DNA of 49,064 nucleotides from the NCBI GenBank assembly GCA_900756945.1, contig CAAELZ010000026.1:1-49064 (forward strand). Reading direction: 5' to 3'. The notes beneath the pieces are model-generated. The model did not search any database. It was not told where the DNA came from and worked only from the letters and a program-made list of their open reading frames with translations. The position numbers and the translations under genes are program-made. Below, in pieces: positions 16,297-24,209 of the stretch; position 1 is the stretch's first letter; the number at the start of each line of letters is the position of its first letter. Source of the stretch: an uncultured Collinsella sp. Its GTDB lineage: Bacteria; Actinomycetota; Coriobacteriia; Coriobacteriales; Coriobacteriaceae.

Positions 16297-16376
16297 CCCC
16301 TCTATCTGGTAATTGGCGGGGGATCCGCCACCCCCGCATTTGCTTCTATGGGTTTCGTTCGATAAAGGAGGACACC

Positions 16377-17219
16377 ATGAAGACAACGTTCAAAAAGTCC
16401 GTACTCGCATTTCTGACATGCGTCCTTGCGCTCGCCTTTGCCCTGACGGGCTGCAGCGGCGGCGGCAAAGACCCCAAGGCCAACTTCGTCGGCAGCTGGG
16501 AACTCTCGGGTGGAACCCTGGAGGGCGAAGAACTGACCGATGAGTACATGAAGATGCTCGAGGATTGGGGTGTGCACTGCGTCCTGATTCTCGATGAGGA
16601 CGGTACAGGTGCCCTCGACCTGTTCCTTGAAGTCGTCGACCTTAAATGGGAGGCAAAGGACGCCACCACCGTAACCATCACCGCCGAAGACGAGTCGCAT
16701 GACATGAAGCTCAAGGACGGCAAGCTCATCCTCGAAGAGGATGACGGCAATCTTGTCTTTACTAAGTCCGACAAGGACCTGTCCGACACGGTGAAGAAGG
16801 ATCGCGAGGCGGCCGAGAAGGAAGAAGAGATCGACGAGGCCGTCGAAGACGACGACGTCCAGAAGATTGAAATCTCCCCCGCCGTCACCGTTGCCGATGA
16901 CGACCTGTGCACCATCACCATCACCGAGAAGTTCAAGGACGAGTGGGACGACATCGGTTTTGTCGTCAACATCACCAACAAGAGCGACAAGGACCTGACC
17001 TTCTACGCCCCCAGCGGCAAGACCAACGTCAACGGCACCATGAAGGAACCCTGGTTCTCGGCTCACCTGATGCCCGGCACCAACGCCACCGAGGAATTCA
17101 CGTTCTCGAGCGGCGAGCTTGACAGCCTTGACGACCTGGTCAACACGACCATCGGCATCGACGCCTACCTGACCGATTCCTACGAGGACGTCGCCTCCTA
17201 CAGCGCAACCATCGCGTAG
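16377..17219 (+). CDS. Lipoprotein of unknown function
   Basis: This 280-residue protein has a lipoprotein signal peptide: KTTFKK, a hydrophobic core, and lipobox LTGC with the lipidated Cys26 followed by SGGG. Residues 40-145 form a lipocalin-like or DUF-type beta domain (FVGSWELSGGTLEG ... LVFTKSDKDL), followed by a charged coiled segment (about 145-165). Residues 170-280 look like a DUF4352/DUF5067-type immunoglobulin-like domain (NITNKSDKDLTFYAPSG). AAAGGAGG lies 5 nt before the ATG, which is preferred over upstream in-frame starts inside the previous gene. The 80-nt spacing suggests it belongs to the zinc-ribbon/SPFH operon and may be its outward-facing component. No enzyme motif is visible. 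Confidence 0.82.
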   Translation: MKTTFKKSVLAFLTCVLALAFALTGCSGGGKDPKANFVGSWELSGGTLEGEELTDEYMKMLEDWGVHCVLILDEDGTGALDLFLEVVDLKWEAKDATTVTITAEDESHDMKLKDGKLILEEDDGNLVFTKSDKDLSDTVKKDREAAEKEEEIDEAVEDDDVQKIEISPAVTVADDDLCTITITEKFKDEWDDIGFVVNITNKSDKDLTFYAPSGKTNVNGTMKEPWFSAHLMPGTNATEEFTFSSGELDSLDDLVNTTIGIDAYLTDSYEDVASYSATIA

Positions 17220-17270
17220 CGGTAGACCACGACAGCCGCGGATTGGCGGACACATCCGCGCACACCAGAC

Positions 17271-17299
17271 GGGGCCGCAGGAGATGATCCTGCGGCCCC
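17271..17299. terminator. Strong hairpin between convergent genes
   Basis: Perfect 12-bp arms GGGGCCGCAGGA and TCCTGCGGCCCC enclose a 5-nt loop between the lipoprotein gene and the convergent response-regulator gene. The T-run is poor, but the position and strength fit a shared terminator. Confidence 0.75.
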
Positions 17300-17328
17300 G
17301 CCGCTTGTATGCCGATGCGTAACGAGCG

Positions 17329-17949
17329 CTAGCGCTCCATGTTGGGAACGATGCTGCCCTCAGTCACCGCATGCACGGCCAGGCGCATGATGTTGTCGTA
17401 GCCGGTCTTGCTCAGGATCTCCGAGATGCGGCGCTTGATGGTGCCCTCGCTCATAAACAGCTCGGCCGCAATCTCGCGGCGGCTTTTACCCTCGCAGGCA
17501 AGGCGCAAGATCGACAGCTCGACATCGTCGAGGGCCGCCGTGCCCGAGAAGATGCTCTCGGGCGGCTTGGGAAACGTGCAGTAACCCGCCAGCGTGGAGC
17601 GCATCACGGCGAACAGCTCGTCGATACCGACGTTCTTGTACACAAAGCTATCGACGCCCGCCTCGCGGGCCTGATCGACAAAGGTGATCTCGGGCATGCC
17701 TGTCATGATAATGATGCGACACTCGGGCAGCTGCTCCTTGATGCGTGCCGCCGCCACGATGCCGTTTGAATCGTGTTCGGTGCACACGTCCATCAGTATC
17801 ATGTCCGGGCGCTCCTTGAGCGCGACACCCAAGGCCTCGGAGGCATCGGCGATCGCGGCAACGACGGTCATATCGGGCTGGTCGCCAACGGAGCGCGCCA
17901 GGCTCTCGCGCAGGATGGCCTGATCTTCGACAATTAACACGCGGATCAT
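17329..17949 (-). CDS. NarL/LuxR-type response regulator
   Basis: This 206-residue two-domain regulator has a receiver with the phosphoacceptor Asp54 (MILMDV), acidic pocket Glu8/Asp9 (VEDQ), Thr83 (IIMTG) and Lys105 (FVYKN). The output domain is a LuxR-type helix-turn-helix (about 145-200: LACEGKSRREIAAELFMSEGTIKRRISEI). The third gene of the operon, it overlaps the histidine kinase by four bases (ATGA), so translation is coupled and the two are cognate. The downstream target genes are not evident; an envelope or transport gene nearby is possible. Start AAAGGAG is well placed. Confidence 0.93.
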   Translation of the reverse strand: MIRVLIVEDQAILRESLARSVGDQPDMTVVAAIADASEALGVALKERPDMILMDVCTEHDSNGIVAAARIKEQLPECRIIIMTGMPEITFVDQAREAGVDSFVYKNVGIDELFAVMRSTLAGYCTFPKPPESIFSGTAALDDVELSILRLACEGKSRREIAAELFMSEGTIKRRISEILSKTGYDNIMRLAVHAVTEGSIVPNMER

Positions 17950-19445
17950 GAGTTTCTCCTTTGGGACGTGTCGCTGGCGTTAAGCGGAATGGATACCGTA
18001 AGCGTAAAGGGCGGGGTGGCGTGGACCTCTAGGCTGCCACCCAGATCTTGCGCGACATGCCTCATACCTGGGATACCCGTTCCCTCGCGATACGATACGG
18101 GGGCTGGGGACCCGTCGTTAGAAATCGTCATGTGCGCGACGGCGTCAGCATCCGTCCCCTCCTGCCACAAGCGCATATGGACCCGATGCGCCTGCGCATG
18201 CTTGGTGGCATTGGTCGAGGCCTCGCGGATAATCTGCAGAAAGGCTGCGGCAACACGCGCGTCGCTTGGTAGCTCGCCCTCTACATCGATCTGCACGCTC
18301 ACCAGGCCAAAGGCATGGACGATATCGCCCAGTTGCTCTGCCGGTTCGGTGTCGCCCCCGCTGCGCAGATCGGCAGCGATTGAGCGCAGCAGCGGGTCGA
18401 TCTGCTCGAGTGACTCGTCATCCAGGCGCCCCTCCTCCAAATAGCGATGGAGGATGGACAGGCGCTGGCCGATCACATCGTGCACGCGGGAACGCATGCG
18501 CAGGTAGGCCGCATTGTCGGCAACCTTTTTGACTTCTTCGATCTGGGCCTGGAGCTCTTGGCCCGCAAGCTCAAGCAGGTGGTTGGCCTGCGCCAGGCGG
18601 TCATGCGCATGCGCATACTCTGTCACATCCAGACCGATTATGCGCTCGAACGAACGGCCCGAGACCATAACGCCATCGCACACAAACAGGCGAATCTCGG
18701 CGGGAGAAACCTCGACCACCGCACGCGCCTCACCAAAGCGGTCCAGGTTGATCCGCACGCTGTTCTTACCGCCTCCGGGCATTTGCATGCTGAGCTTGCG
18801 CAGGTCGTTCCATGTACCGCTCATATCGCCTAGGTCGGTGGGCATATGAAGCTCCACCAGGTTTTTGCGCATGCAGCGGTTCATGAGCAGTGGACGGCCC
18901 CTCGAGTCCAGATACAGGATGCCCACGGGAATCACGTTGATGGTTTCGATCGTCGAGAACGCGGTGATATCCTCCTGGCGGTTACAGACGTCCATCAAGA
19001 GCGCCGCGACGGAACGGAACAGGAAGAACGCTCCCTCTGCGATAAGGACAACGGCCCACACCGAGCCCATGGCAAAAACCACCGGCGGTGTCACGGCGCC
19101 AACAAGCAGCAGCTCGGCCAGCATGACAGGGCGACGATAGTGCACCATAAGGACCACGCCATAGGCAAAGATCGCGGCATTGAGCCACAGCACTCCGCCC
19201 ATTGCCCTGGCGCAAACGTCAAGCGGCGCCACCAGATACGAGCCAGACGACGCGAATAAGATGAGCGCCGAAATCATCAGGTGAAGCACAAGGCTCGTCT
19301 CGTAGGCGCAAATCACCTTACGGTTATAGGACGAGCGGCGCGATGCGATGAGCGGGACGTGGATCATCTGCAGACACGCAGCCAGGGCAAAGACAACATC
19401 GAGCGCAACGATTTGGGGAAGGATGAACGAAATCTGCATCGTCAC
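17946..19445 (-). CDS. Sensor histidine kinase with N-terminal membrane domain (HPK7-like)
   Basis: This protein of about 499 residues has five to six N-terminal transmembrane helices (1-165), a PAS-like linker (about 170-285: VIPVGILYLDSRGRPLLMN), a coiled coil (285-325), the dimerisation H-box RSRVHDVIGQRLSILHRYLE with the phospho-His, and a HATPase domain (N-box IIREASTNATKHA, G-box GTGIPGMRHVAQDLGG). These are features of kinases partnering NarL-type regulators. GTG at 19445 overlaps the upstream stop as GTGA; ATG at 19439 is an alternative. It lies between a membrane sensor-like protein and the response regulator in a fully overlapping operon. The signal is unknown. Confidence 0.92.
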   Translation of the reverse strand: MTMQISFILPQIVALDVVFALAACLQMIHVPLIASRRSSYNRKVICAYETSLVLHLMISALILFASSGSYLVAPLDVCARAMGGVLWLNAAIFAYGVVLMVHYRRPVMLAELLLVGAVTPPVVFAMGSVWAVVLIAEGAFFLFRSVAALLMDVCNRQEDITAFSTIETINVIPVGILYLDSRGRPLLMNRCMRKNLVELHMPTDLGDMSGTWNDLRKLSMQMPGGGKNSVRINLDRFGEARAVVEVSPAEIRLFVCDGVMVSGRSFERIIGLDVTEYAHAHDRLAQANHLLELAGQELQAQIEEVKKVADNAAYLRMRSRVHDVIGQRLSILHRYLEEGRLDDESLEQIDPLLRSIAADLRSGGDTEPAEQLGDIVHAFGLVSVQIDVEGELPSDARVAAAFLQIIREASTNATKHAQAHRVHMRLWQEGTDADAVAHMTISNDGSPAPVSYREGTGIPGMRHVAQDLGGSLEVHATPPFTLTVSIPLNASDTSQRRNS

Positions 19446-21325
19446 TCACCCGCCCTCGGCATCAAGACGATCATACGCAGCTGGCCGGGCTCGCCCTCAA
19501 GGCGGTATGCCACGTTGCGCCCTTGCAGAGCGCTTTCGAGCTCTTGCGCAGCGGGCGTCTGCGAAAGATCTTCATCATCGTTGGAAAATAGCGTGGCGCG
19601 CAGCTCGACACTGCACCGGTCATGGTCGCCCAAGTGATACATAAGCGCCGGATGGTCGGTGGTGTAGGCAAAAAACGCAAAGTCATACACGCAGTCGTAC
19701 AGGGCGCTTACCGTACTGGCGTGCATCGGGCGTCGTATGGCGATAATCGAGGCGCAATCGACATCGATGGTGCGCAGGTCGCTTGCGAGCTCGTTGGCAA
19801 TGAGTTGAATGCGGTCGCGATCAAAACCGCTCTCCCCGTGCTGCGCCAACGTGAGCGACCCTTTGCGCTTGCAATAGGCGACGAGCATCTTGGCGCGCTG
19901 CAGCATGCGGTAACGCTCGTGTGAAGACGCCTCGTCGGTCAACGGTGGCAGCGAGCTCAGCAGGTCGTACATCTCTTCGAACGCGCGGGCAAGCGCCTGG
20001 TCCACGTCTTGGACCAGCAAGGTCTCGGCCTCTTGATCTGCCAGATGCGTCTTAAGATCGTAGTCGGCCGTGAGCAGCTCATTTTGGCGCTGCAGCTCCA
20101 TGCGACGATGTGCCAGTTCACGGTTAAGCTCGTTGAGCTCCGACACGTCTTGGGCAAGCAGGGCCGATCCGCCCAGCAGTGGAAAGGCGCGATACATTAC
20201 ATCGGGATCGGACGCCACGGCAAAGGCGTGAGCGTGCCCGTGTTCCTGGGTCCGCAACTCCTCGCGCACGCCTACCGGCATTGGCTTTGACGCCGGCGTG
20301 GCATAGACTTCCTGCAGGTCGCGCGTTAGAACTTTGAGGTCGAGCGGCAAGGTGTCGAAGATGCCGGCGATGTCGTGATACGACGGAATGACACCGCAAT
20401 CGAGACAGATTTCCATCGCCACCACGCACAGGACGCAGTAGACAAGTGAAAAATTAAGCCTCCATGCCCAAGGCACACGCAGCGCATATGAAATGGCAAA
20501 GAACGCGCCGCCCAATAGGACAAGCGCGGCCGTGCCCGAGAAACGCTGAATACGAAAAGACGAGGACCGTCCTACCAAGATAAAAAAGGCAACGAAGTTA
20601 AAGGCTGTCCATACCAGAACGGTACCGTAGCCCCAACCATATGTGTAATCGTTGCTCCAGGTTCCACTCGATCGATCGAAATCGAAGACCTGCTGATGAA
20701 CATCGTTAGTAAGCACAAAGCCGATAAGCAGGACAGCCATGACCCACAAAACGGTGCGGTACCGACGCCCCATACGATGCTGTTCCAAACCCGCGAGGCG
20801 CAGACCGCACAGCTGGTAGATCAGCGGAATGAGCGTCATGGGCACGTAGTACAGGTACCACAGCACGGTGGCATAGAACGGCGTGAACGACTTATATTTG
20901 AGGATGACCTCGATCATCCACAGGGCACAAATGGCGGCGATGGCAACAAGGCGGCGGCGCAAGACGTAGTCCAAGCAGCGTAGGTACGCCAACACACCCC
21001 AGATTGAAAATGCAATTGCGGCGACAAGCAGCGGGAGAGAGCTCGAGTGGACGAGCGCATCCACGACCTCTTCGGACACCTCGCTATAGGCGGGCACGGT
21101 GTTGGAAAGCTTGGGGTCGGAGGCGAACAGTGCCGGCAAGACTGCCAAAAGCATAAGGAACAGCGCGGTAATGGCGCCGGCGATAACAAAGACGCGGTGG
21201 CGATACACGCCATGCGATATGCCAACAAGGAATCGCGGCATGGCGAAGAGCCTGCCGCCCCTAAGATCCGCCACGGGCGCGGATCGGGCGGTCGCGTGGC
21301 CGATATGTCGCTCGCGGGTACCCAT
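19442..21325 (-). CDS. 7TM sensor-like membrane protein with degenerate kinase region
   Basis: This protein of about 627 residues has seven to eight hydrophobic helices (about 40-305), resembling the N-terminal 7TM region of some histidine kinases. A PAS-like part (about 325-395), a coiled coil (about 395-450: ELNELNRELAHRRMELQRQNELL), and a C-terminal domain follow. In that domain the usual H-box histidine and the N/G boxes of HATPase are not recognisable (RMLQRAKMLVAYCKRKG, RIQLIANELASDL). It may be a non-catalytic sensor that controls the neighbouring kinase. It ends by overlapping the kinase gene by four bases. The ATG at 21325 has no clear ribosome-binding site; ATG at 21241 is an alternative start. 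A fuller kinase identity cannot be proved. Confidence 0.7.
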   Translation of the reverse strand: MGTRERHIGHATARSAPVADLRGGRLFAMPRFLVGISHGVYRHRVFVIAGAITALFLMLLAVLPALFASDPKLSNTVPAYSEVSEEVVDALVHSSSLPLLVAAIAFSIWGVLAYLRCLDYVLRRRLVAIAAICALWMIEVILKYKSFTPFYATVLWYLYYVPMTLIPLIYQLCGLRLAGLEQHRMGRRYRTVLWVMAVLLIGFVLTNDVHQQVFDFDRSSGTWSNDYTYGWGYGTVLVWTAFNFVAFFILVGRSSSFRIQRFSGTAALVLLGGAFFAISYALRVPWAWRLNFSLVYCVLCVVAMEICLDCGVIPSYHDIAGIFDTLPLDLKVLTRDLQEVYATPASKPMPVGVREELRTQEHGHAHAFAVASDPDVMYRAFPLLGGSALLAQDVSELNELNRELAHRRMELQRQNELLTADYDLKTHLADQEAETLLVQDVDQALARAFEEMYDLLSSLPPLTDEASSHERYRMLQRAKMLVAYCKRKGSLTLAQHGESGFDRDRIQLIANELASDLRTIDVDCASIIAIRRPMHASTVSALYDCVYDFAFFAYTTDHPALMYHLGDHDRCSVELRATLFSNDDEDLSQTPAAQELESALQGRNVAYRLEGEPGQLRMIVLMPRAGE

Positions 21326-21413
21326 AGTGCTTTTAGTGTACCGACAGGCGGGCCCAAAAAGCGGGCCACATGTCCCAAAATCCGCCGACGGCGAGGGACG
21401 TCGCCAGCGACTA

Positions 21414-21580
21414 GTCGTTTAAGAACGTCCCCAATGACTAAGACAAAACGAGCGAGGATTTTTGGACGCCCAAATGGCGAGAGTGGATAATCTCCCACTT
21501 TGAGCCCACAAACAGGCTAAAAACGGGAGATTATCCACTCTCATTCTGCGGGCACTCATTTAAGTACGTCCCCAATGAGT
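21414..21580. repeat. Composite inverted repeat, copy 3
   Basis: The central hairpin has arms 21479-21496 and 21525-21542 (GAGAGTGGATAATCTCCC and its complement). It is flanked by single 27-nt arms at 21414-21440 (AAGAACGTCCCCAATGACT) and 21554-21580 (AAGTACGTCCCCAATGAGT). The sequence between 21446 and the hairpin matches copy 2 almost base for base. It fills most of the gap between the sensor gene and the GH1 gene. Confidence 0.88.
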
Positions 21581-21598
21581 GCTTTCACTTCTTTTAAC

Positions 21599-21637
21599 AA
21601 AACGCCTGGCGGGCATTAACTGCTCGCCGGGCGTTTT
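21599..21637 (-). terminator. Terminator of the GH1 gene
   Basis: Arms AAAACGCCTGGCG and CGCCGGGCGTTTT enclose a 13-nt loop just past the GH1 stop; the A run on the plus strand gives a T-run in the minus transcript. Confidence 0.85.
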
Positions 21638-21666
21638 GGTTAGGAGGCTATGGTTGTTGGGAAGCC

Positions 21667-23097
21667 TTAGGCCAGGTCCTCGCCGTTCGTCTCGATGACG
21701 TGTTTGTACCAGTCAAAGCTCTTCTTTTTGGAACGCTTGAGGGTGCCGTTGCCCGCATCATCGCGGTCGACATAGATAAAGCCGTAGCGCTTGGACATCT
21801 CGCCCGTGCCGGCAGACACCAGGTCGATCGGACCCCAGGTAGTGTAGCCCAGCAGGTCAACGCCGTCCTCGGTCACCGCATCGCGCATCGCGGCGATATG
21901 CTGGCGCAGGTAGTCGATACGGTAGTCGTCGTTGATGGAGCCGTCCTCCTCGACAACGTCCTTGGCGCCCAGACCGTTCTCGACCACAAACAGCGGCTTC
22001 TGATAACGGTCGTACAGGTCGTTGAGGGTGATGCGGAAGCCCAGCGGATCGATGGCCCAGCCCCACTGGCTCTCCTGCAGGTAGGGGTTCTTGGCGCCGG
22101 CGAAGGCGTTGCCCTGGGTGCGCTCGACATCGGGGTTATCGGCACCGGCGGAGCAACGGGTGCTGTAATAGCTAAAGCTGATGAAGTCGACGGTGTTGGA
22201 GGCCAGGATCTCGCGGTCCTCATCCGTCATGCCCACATCGATGCCCAAACGCTCGAGCTTCTTGACGGCATAGGCCGGGTAGTAGCCGCGGCTCTGAACG
22301 TCGACGAAGAAATAGTTACTCTGGTTGTCAATCTGCGCCTGGCGCACATCGCCCGGACGGCAGCTGTAGGGGTAGTAGCTACCTGCGGCAAGCATGCAAC
22401 CGATCTTGACCTCAGGGTCGATCTCGTGAGCGATCTTGGTTGCCCAAGCGCTGGCGACGAGCTCGTTGTGGGCGGCCAGGTACTCGACGGCCTCCTTGTT
22501 CTCGCCCTCCTCAAAGACCAGACCGGCACCCATAAACGGCAGGTGCAAGATCATATTGATCTCGTTGAAGGTAAGCCAGTACTTTACCAGGCCCTTGTAG
22601 CGGGTGAAGATCGTGGTCGCGAGGTTCTTGTAGAAGTCGATGAGCTTGCGGTTGCGCCAGCCGCCGTACTCCTTGATGAGGTGAATCGGGCAGTCGAAGT
22701 GCGTGATGGTCACGAGCGGCTCAATACCGTGCGCCTGACACTCGCGGAACACGTCCTCGTAGAAGGCCAGGCCGGCCTCGTTGGGCTCAGTCTCGTCGCC
22801 GTTGGGGAAGATGCGGGTCCAGGCCAGGCTCATGCGGAAGGTCTTAAAGCCCATCTCGGCAAAGAGGGCGATGTCCTCCTTGTAGTGGTGATAGAAATCG
22901 ATGCCGGTCTGCGCGGGGTAGTAATAGCCGTCCTCGAAGTCGAGCATCTTGCGCTGGCCGGAGACCACCGCATAGCGCTCGGGGCCGTGCGGGGCCACAT
23001 CCACGTTGGCCAGGCCGCGGCCGTCCACGTCGTAGGCACCCTCGCACTGGTTGGCAGCCGTTGCGCCGCCCCACAGGAAGTCTTTACGGAAAGCCAT
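21667..23097 (-). CDS. 6-phospho-beta-glucosidase, GH1
   Basis: This 476-residue full-length family-1 glycosidase begins FRKDFLWGGATAANQCEGAY, as usual for the family. Acid/base Glu179 is in YWLTFNEIN and nucleophile Glu373 in LFVVENGLG. The C-terminal SKRYGFIYVDRDD region matches the phosphate-binding signature of 6-phospho-beta-glycosidases. It would hydrolyse PTS-imported phospho-beta-glucosides (cellobiose, arbutin, salicin type) in the cytoplasm to glucose 6-phosphate and the aglycone or sugar. It is monocistronic here, between a strong terminator and a palindromic repeat block, and could serve either EIIBC in the window. GGAT-type ribosome-binding site AAAGGAT precedes the ATG. Confidence 0.94.
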   Translation of the reverse strand: MAFRKDFLWGGATAANQCEGAYDVDGRGLANVDVAPHGPERYAVVSGQRKMLDFEDGYYYPAQTGIDFYHHYKEDIALFAEMGFKTFRMSLAWTRIFPNGDETEPNEAGLAFYEDVFRECQAHGIEPLVTITHFDCPIHLIKEYGGWRNRKLIDFYKNLATTIFTRYKGLVKYWLTFNEINMILHLPFMGAGLVFEEGENKEAVEYLAAHNELVASAWATKIAHEIDPEVKIGCMLAAGSYYPYSCRPGDVRQAQIDNQSNYFFVDVQSRGYYPAYAVKKLERLGIDVGMTDEDREILASNTVDFISFSYYSTRCSAGADNPDVERTQGNAFAGAKNPYLQESQWGWAIDPLGFRITLNDLYDRYQKPLFVVENGLGAKDVVEEDGSINDDYRIDYLRQHIAAMRDAVTEDGVDLLGYTTWGPIDLVSAGTGEMSKRYGFIYVDRDDAGNGTLKRSKKKSFDWYKHVIETNGEDLA

Positions 23098-23240
23098 ACA
23101 TCGATCCTTTCACACGCTGTTTGTCGTGGTTTCAGTATCCCCGTAAGCAGCGCGCTACTCAACGGCAACGACGCAGGCCGACACTTCTTTTCGCACACGG
23201 CGGCCCGGCAGCCGCCCCTGCCTGACACTTTCTGATACCG

Positions 23241-23293
23241 CCGCCCCAAGCCACCACAAAGGGGACAGGCACCTTTGTGGTGGTTTGGGGCGG
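23241..23293. repeat. 22-bp-stem hairpin
   Basis: Arms 23241-23262 and 23272-23293 (cores CCGCCCCAAGCC and GGTTTGGGGCGG) pair over 22 bp with one G-T mismatch and a 9-nt loop (ggacaggca). It lies in the 344-nt gap between the DUF4867 and GH1 genes. Confidence 0.8.
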
Positions 23294-23297
23294 TTTG

Positions 23298-23432
23298 TCT
23301 CGATCTGTAACAGGTAGGCAGCCAAAACCGGGCTTGGTGTTACAGATCGAGATTTTCGGGCAGCCCCCCGCAGTTTGTCTAAATCTGTAACAGGTAGAGA
23401 CGATTTAGCCCGCTAGATGTTACAAATCGAGA
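23298..23432. repeat. Two tandem palindromic units
   Basis: Unit 1 has perfect 15-bp arms TCTCGATCTGTAACA (23298-23312) and TGTTACAGATCGAGA (23338-23352). Unit 2 has related arms TCTAAATCTGTAACA (23378-23392) and TGTTACAAATCGAGA (23418-23432). Both begin GTTTGTCT and share CTGTAACAGGTAG. The block ends 10 nt before the DUF4867 stop codon. Confidence 0.82.
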
Positions 23433-23441
23433 CGGAAGATG

Positions 23442-24086
23442 CTAGTCACAGGCGATGTCGAGGTTCTTGCCGACGAGGCCCACGTAGCCGCCCTCGGCAG
23501 CCTTGGGACTATCTGCGTGGCAGAGAACCCACTTGTCGGCCTTCCAGTAGCAGTAGCTGTCACCGGCGGCAGGCATGTCGGCTGCGGCCTCGGGGCGCGG
23601 GCCATTGGTGCCCGCCGGCAGCGCCACCATCACCTGGAAGCCGCCGTCGTCGACCATGCAGGGCGTGTAGTGAAGCGTGGTGGCGTAAACCTCGACGAGC
23701 GTGCCGGCGGGCGCGCGAAAGGCCTTGACCTGAGCGGTGTCGAGCTTGCCGTCGACAATTTGCTCGCGCTTGGCCAGCAGCAGAATAAAGTCGCGCGCAC
23801 CCAAATTAAACTCACTGGCACGGTGATACTCCAGACAGTTGAGGCGCGTGTTGTGGCCGTTGCACCAGCCCGGCTGGAACGGACGGCCGCCGTACATGAG
23901 CAGGCCGAGCGTGTCGACACCCTCAACCTGCTCGAGCTCGGGTGCGGAGGCCACGTACTTGGTGCCCTCGGGAATGGGAGTAGCCGCAAGCGCCTCGACA
24001 AGCGGGGCGGTCAGGTTGGACGGCACGTCGTCCCACACGCGACCATAGGATTTGAACTCGGGATCTGATACAGAGTAGATATGCAT
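23442..24086 (-). CDS. DUF4867 family protein
   Basis: This 214-residue cytoplasmic protein resembles DUF4867, a cupin-like family often found beside sugar-utilisation genes in Coriobacteriia and Firmicutes. Visible pieces are FQPGWCNGHNTRLNCLEYHRASEFN (histidine and glutamate residues that could bind a metal) and FRAPAGTLVEVYATTLHYTPCMVDDGGFQVM. These resemble a bicupin fold of sugar isomerases or epimerases. AGGAG lies 5 nt before ATG 24086; an ATG at 24122 in the same frame lacks support. It is on the same strand as the neighbouring GH1 and hydrolase genes but separated by repeats. The function is not established. Confidence 0.75.
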   Translation of the reverse strand: MHIYSVSDPEFKSYGRVWDDVPSNLTAPLVEALAATPIPEGTKYVASAPELEQVEGVDTLGLLMYGGRPFQPGWCNGHNTRLNCLEYHRASEFNLGARDFILLLAKREQIVDGKLDTAQVKAFRAPAGTLVEVYATTLHYTPCMVDDGGFQVMVALPAGTNGPRPEAAADMPAAGDSYCYWKADKWVLCHADSPKAAEGGYVGLVGKNLDIACD

Positions 24087-24209
24087 GTTCGCTCCTGTTC
24101 GTTTATGTGACAGTATGAACATTCTAGAACATCATTCATCCACGACCACGATCAATACCGAAAACATTGCATGACGAAATCACCCGCTCAAAAAGCGACA
24201 TGCAGCTTC

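Noticed and set aside
23241..23432. CRISPR array
   Set aside because: The units are inverted repeats with unequal arms and only two copies, with no direct repeats of fixed length, spacers or cas genes.
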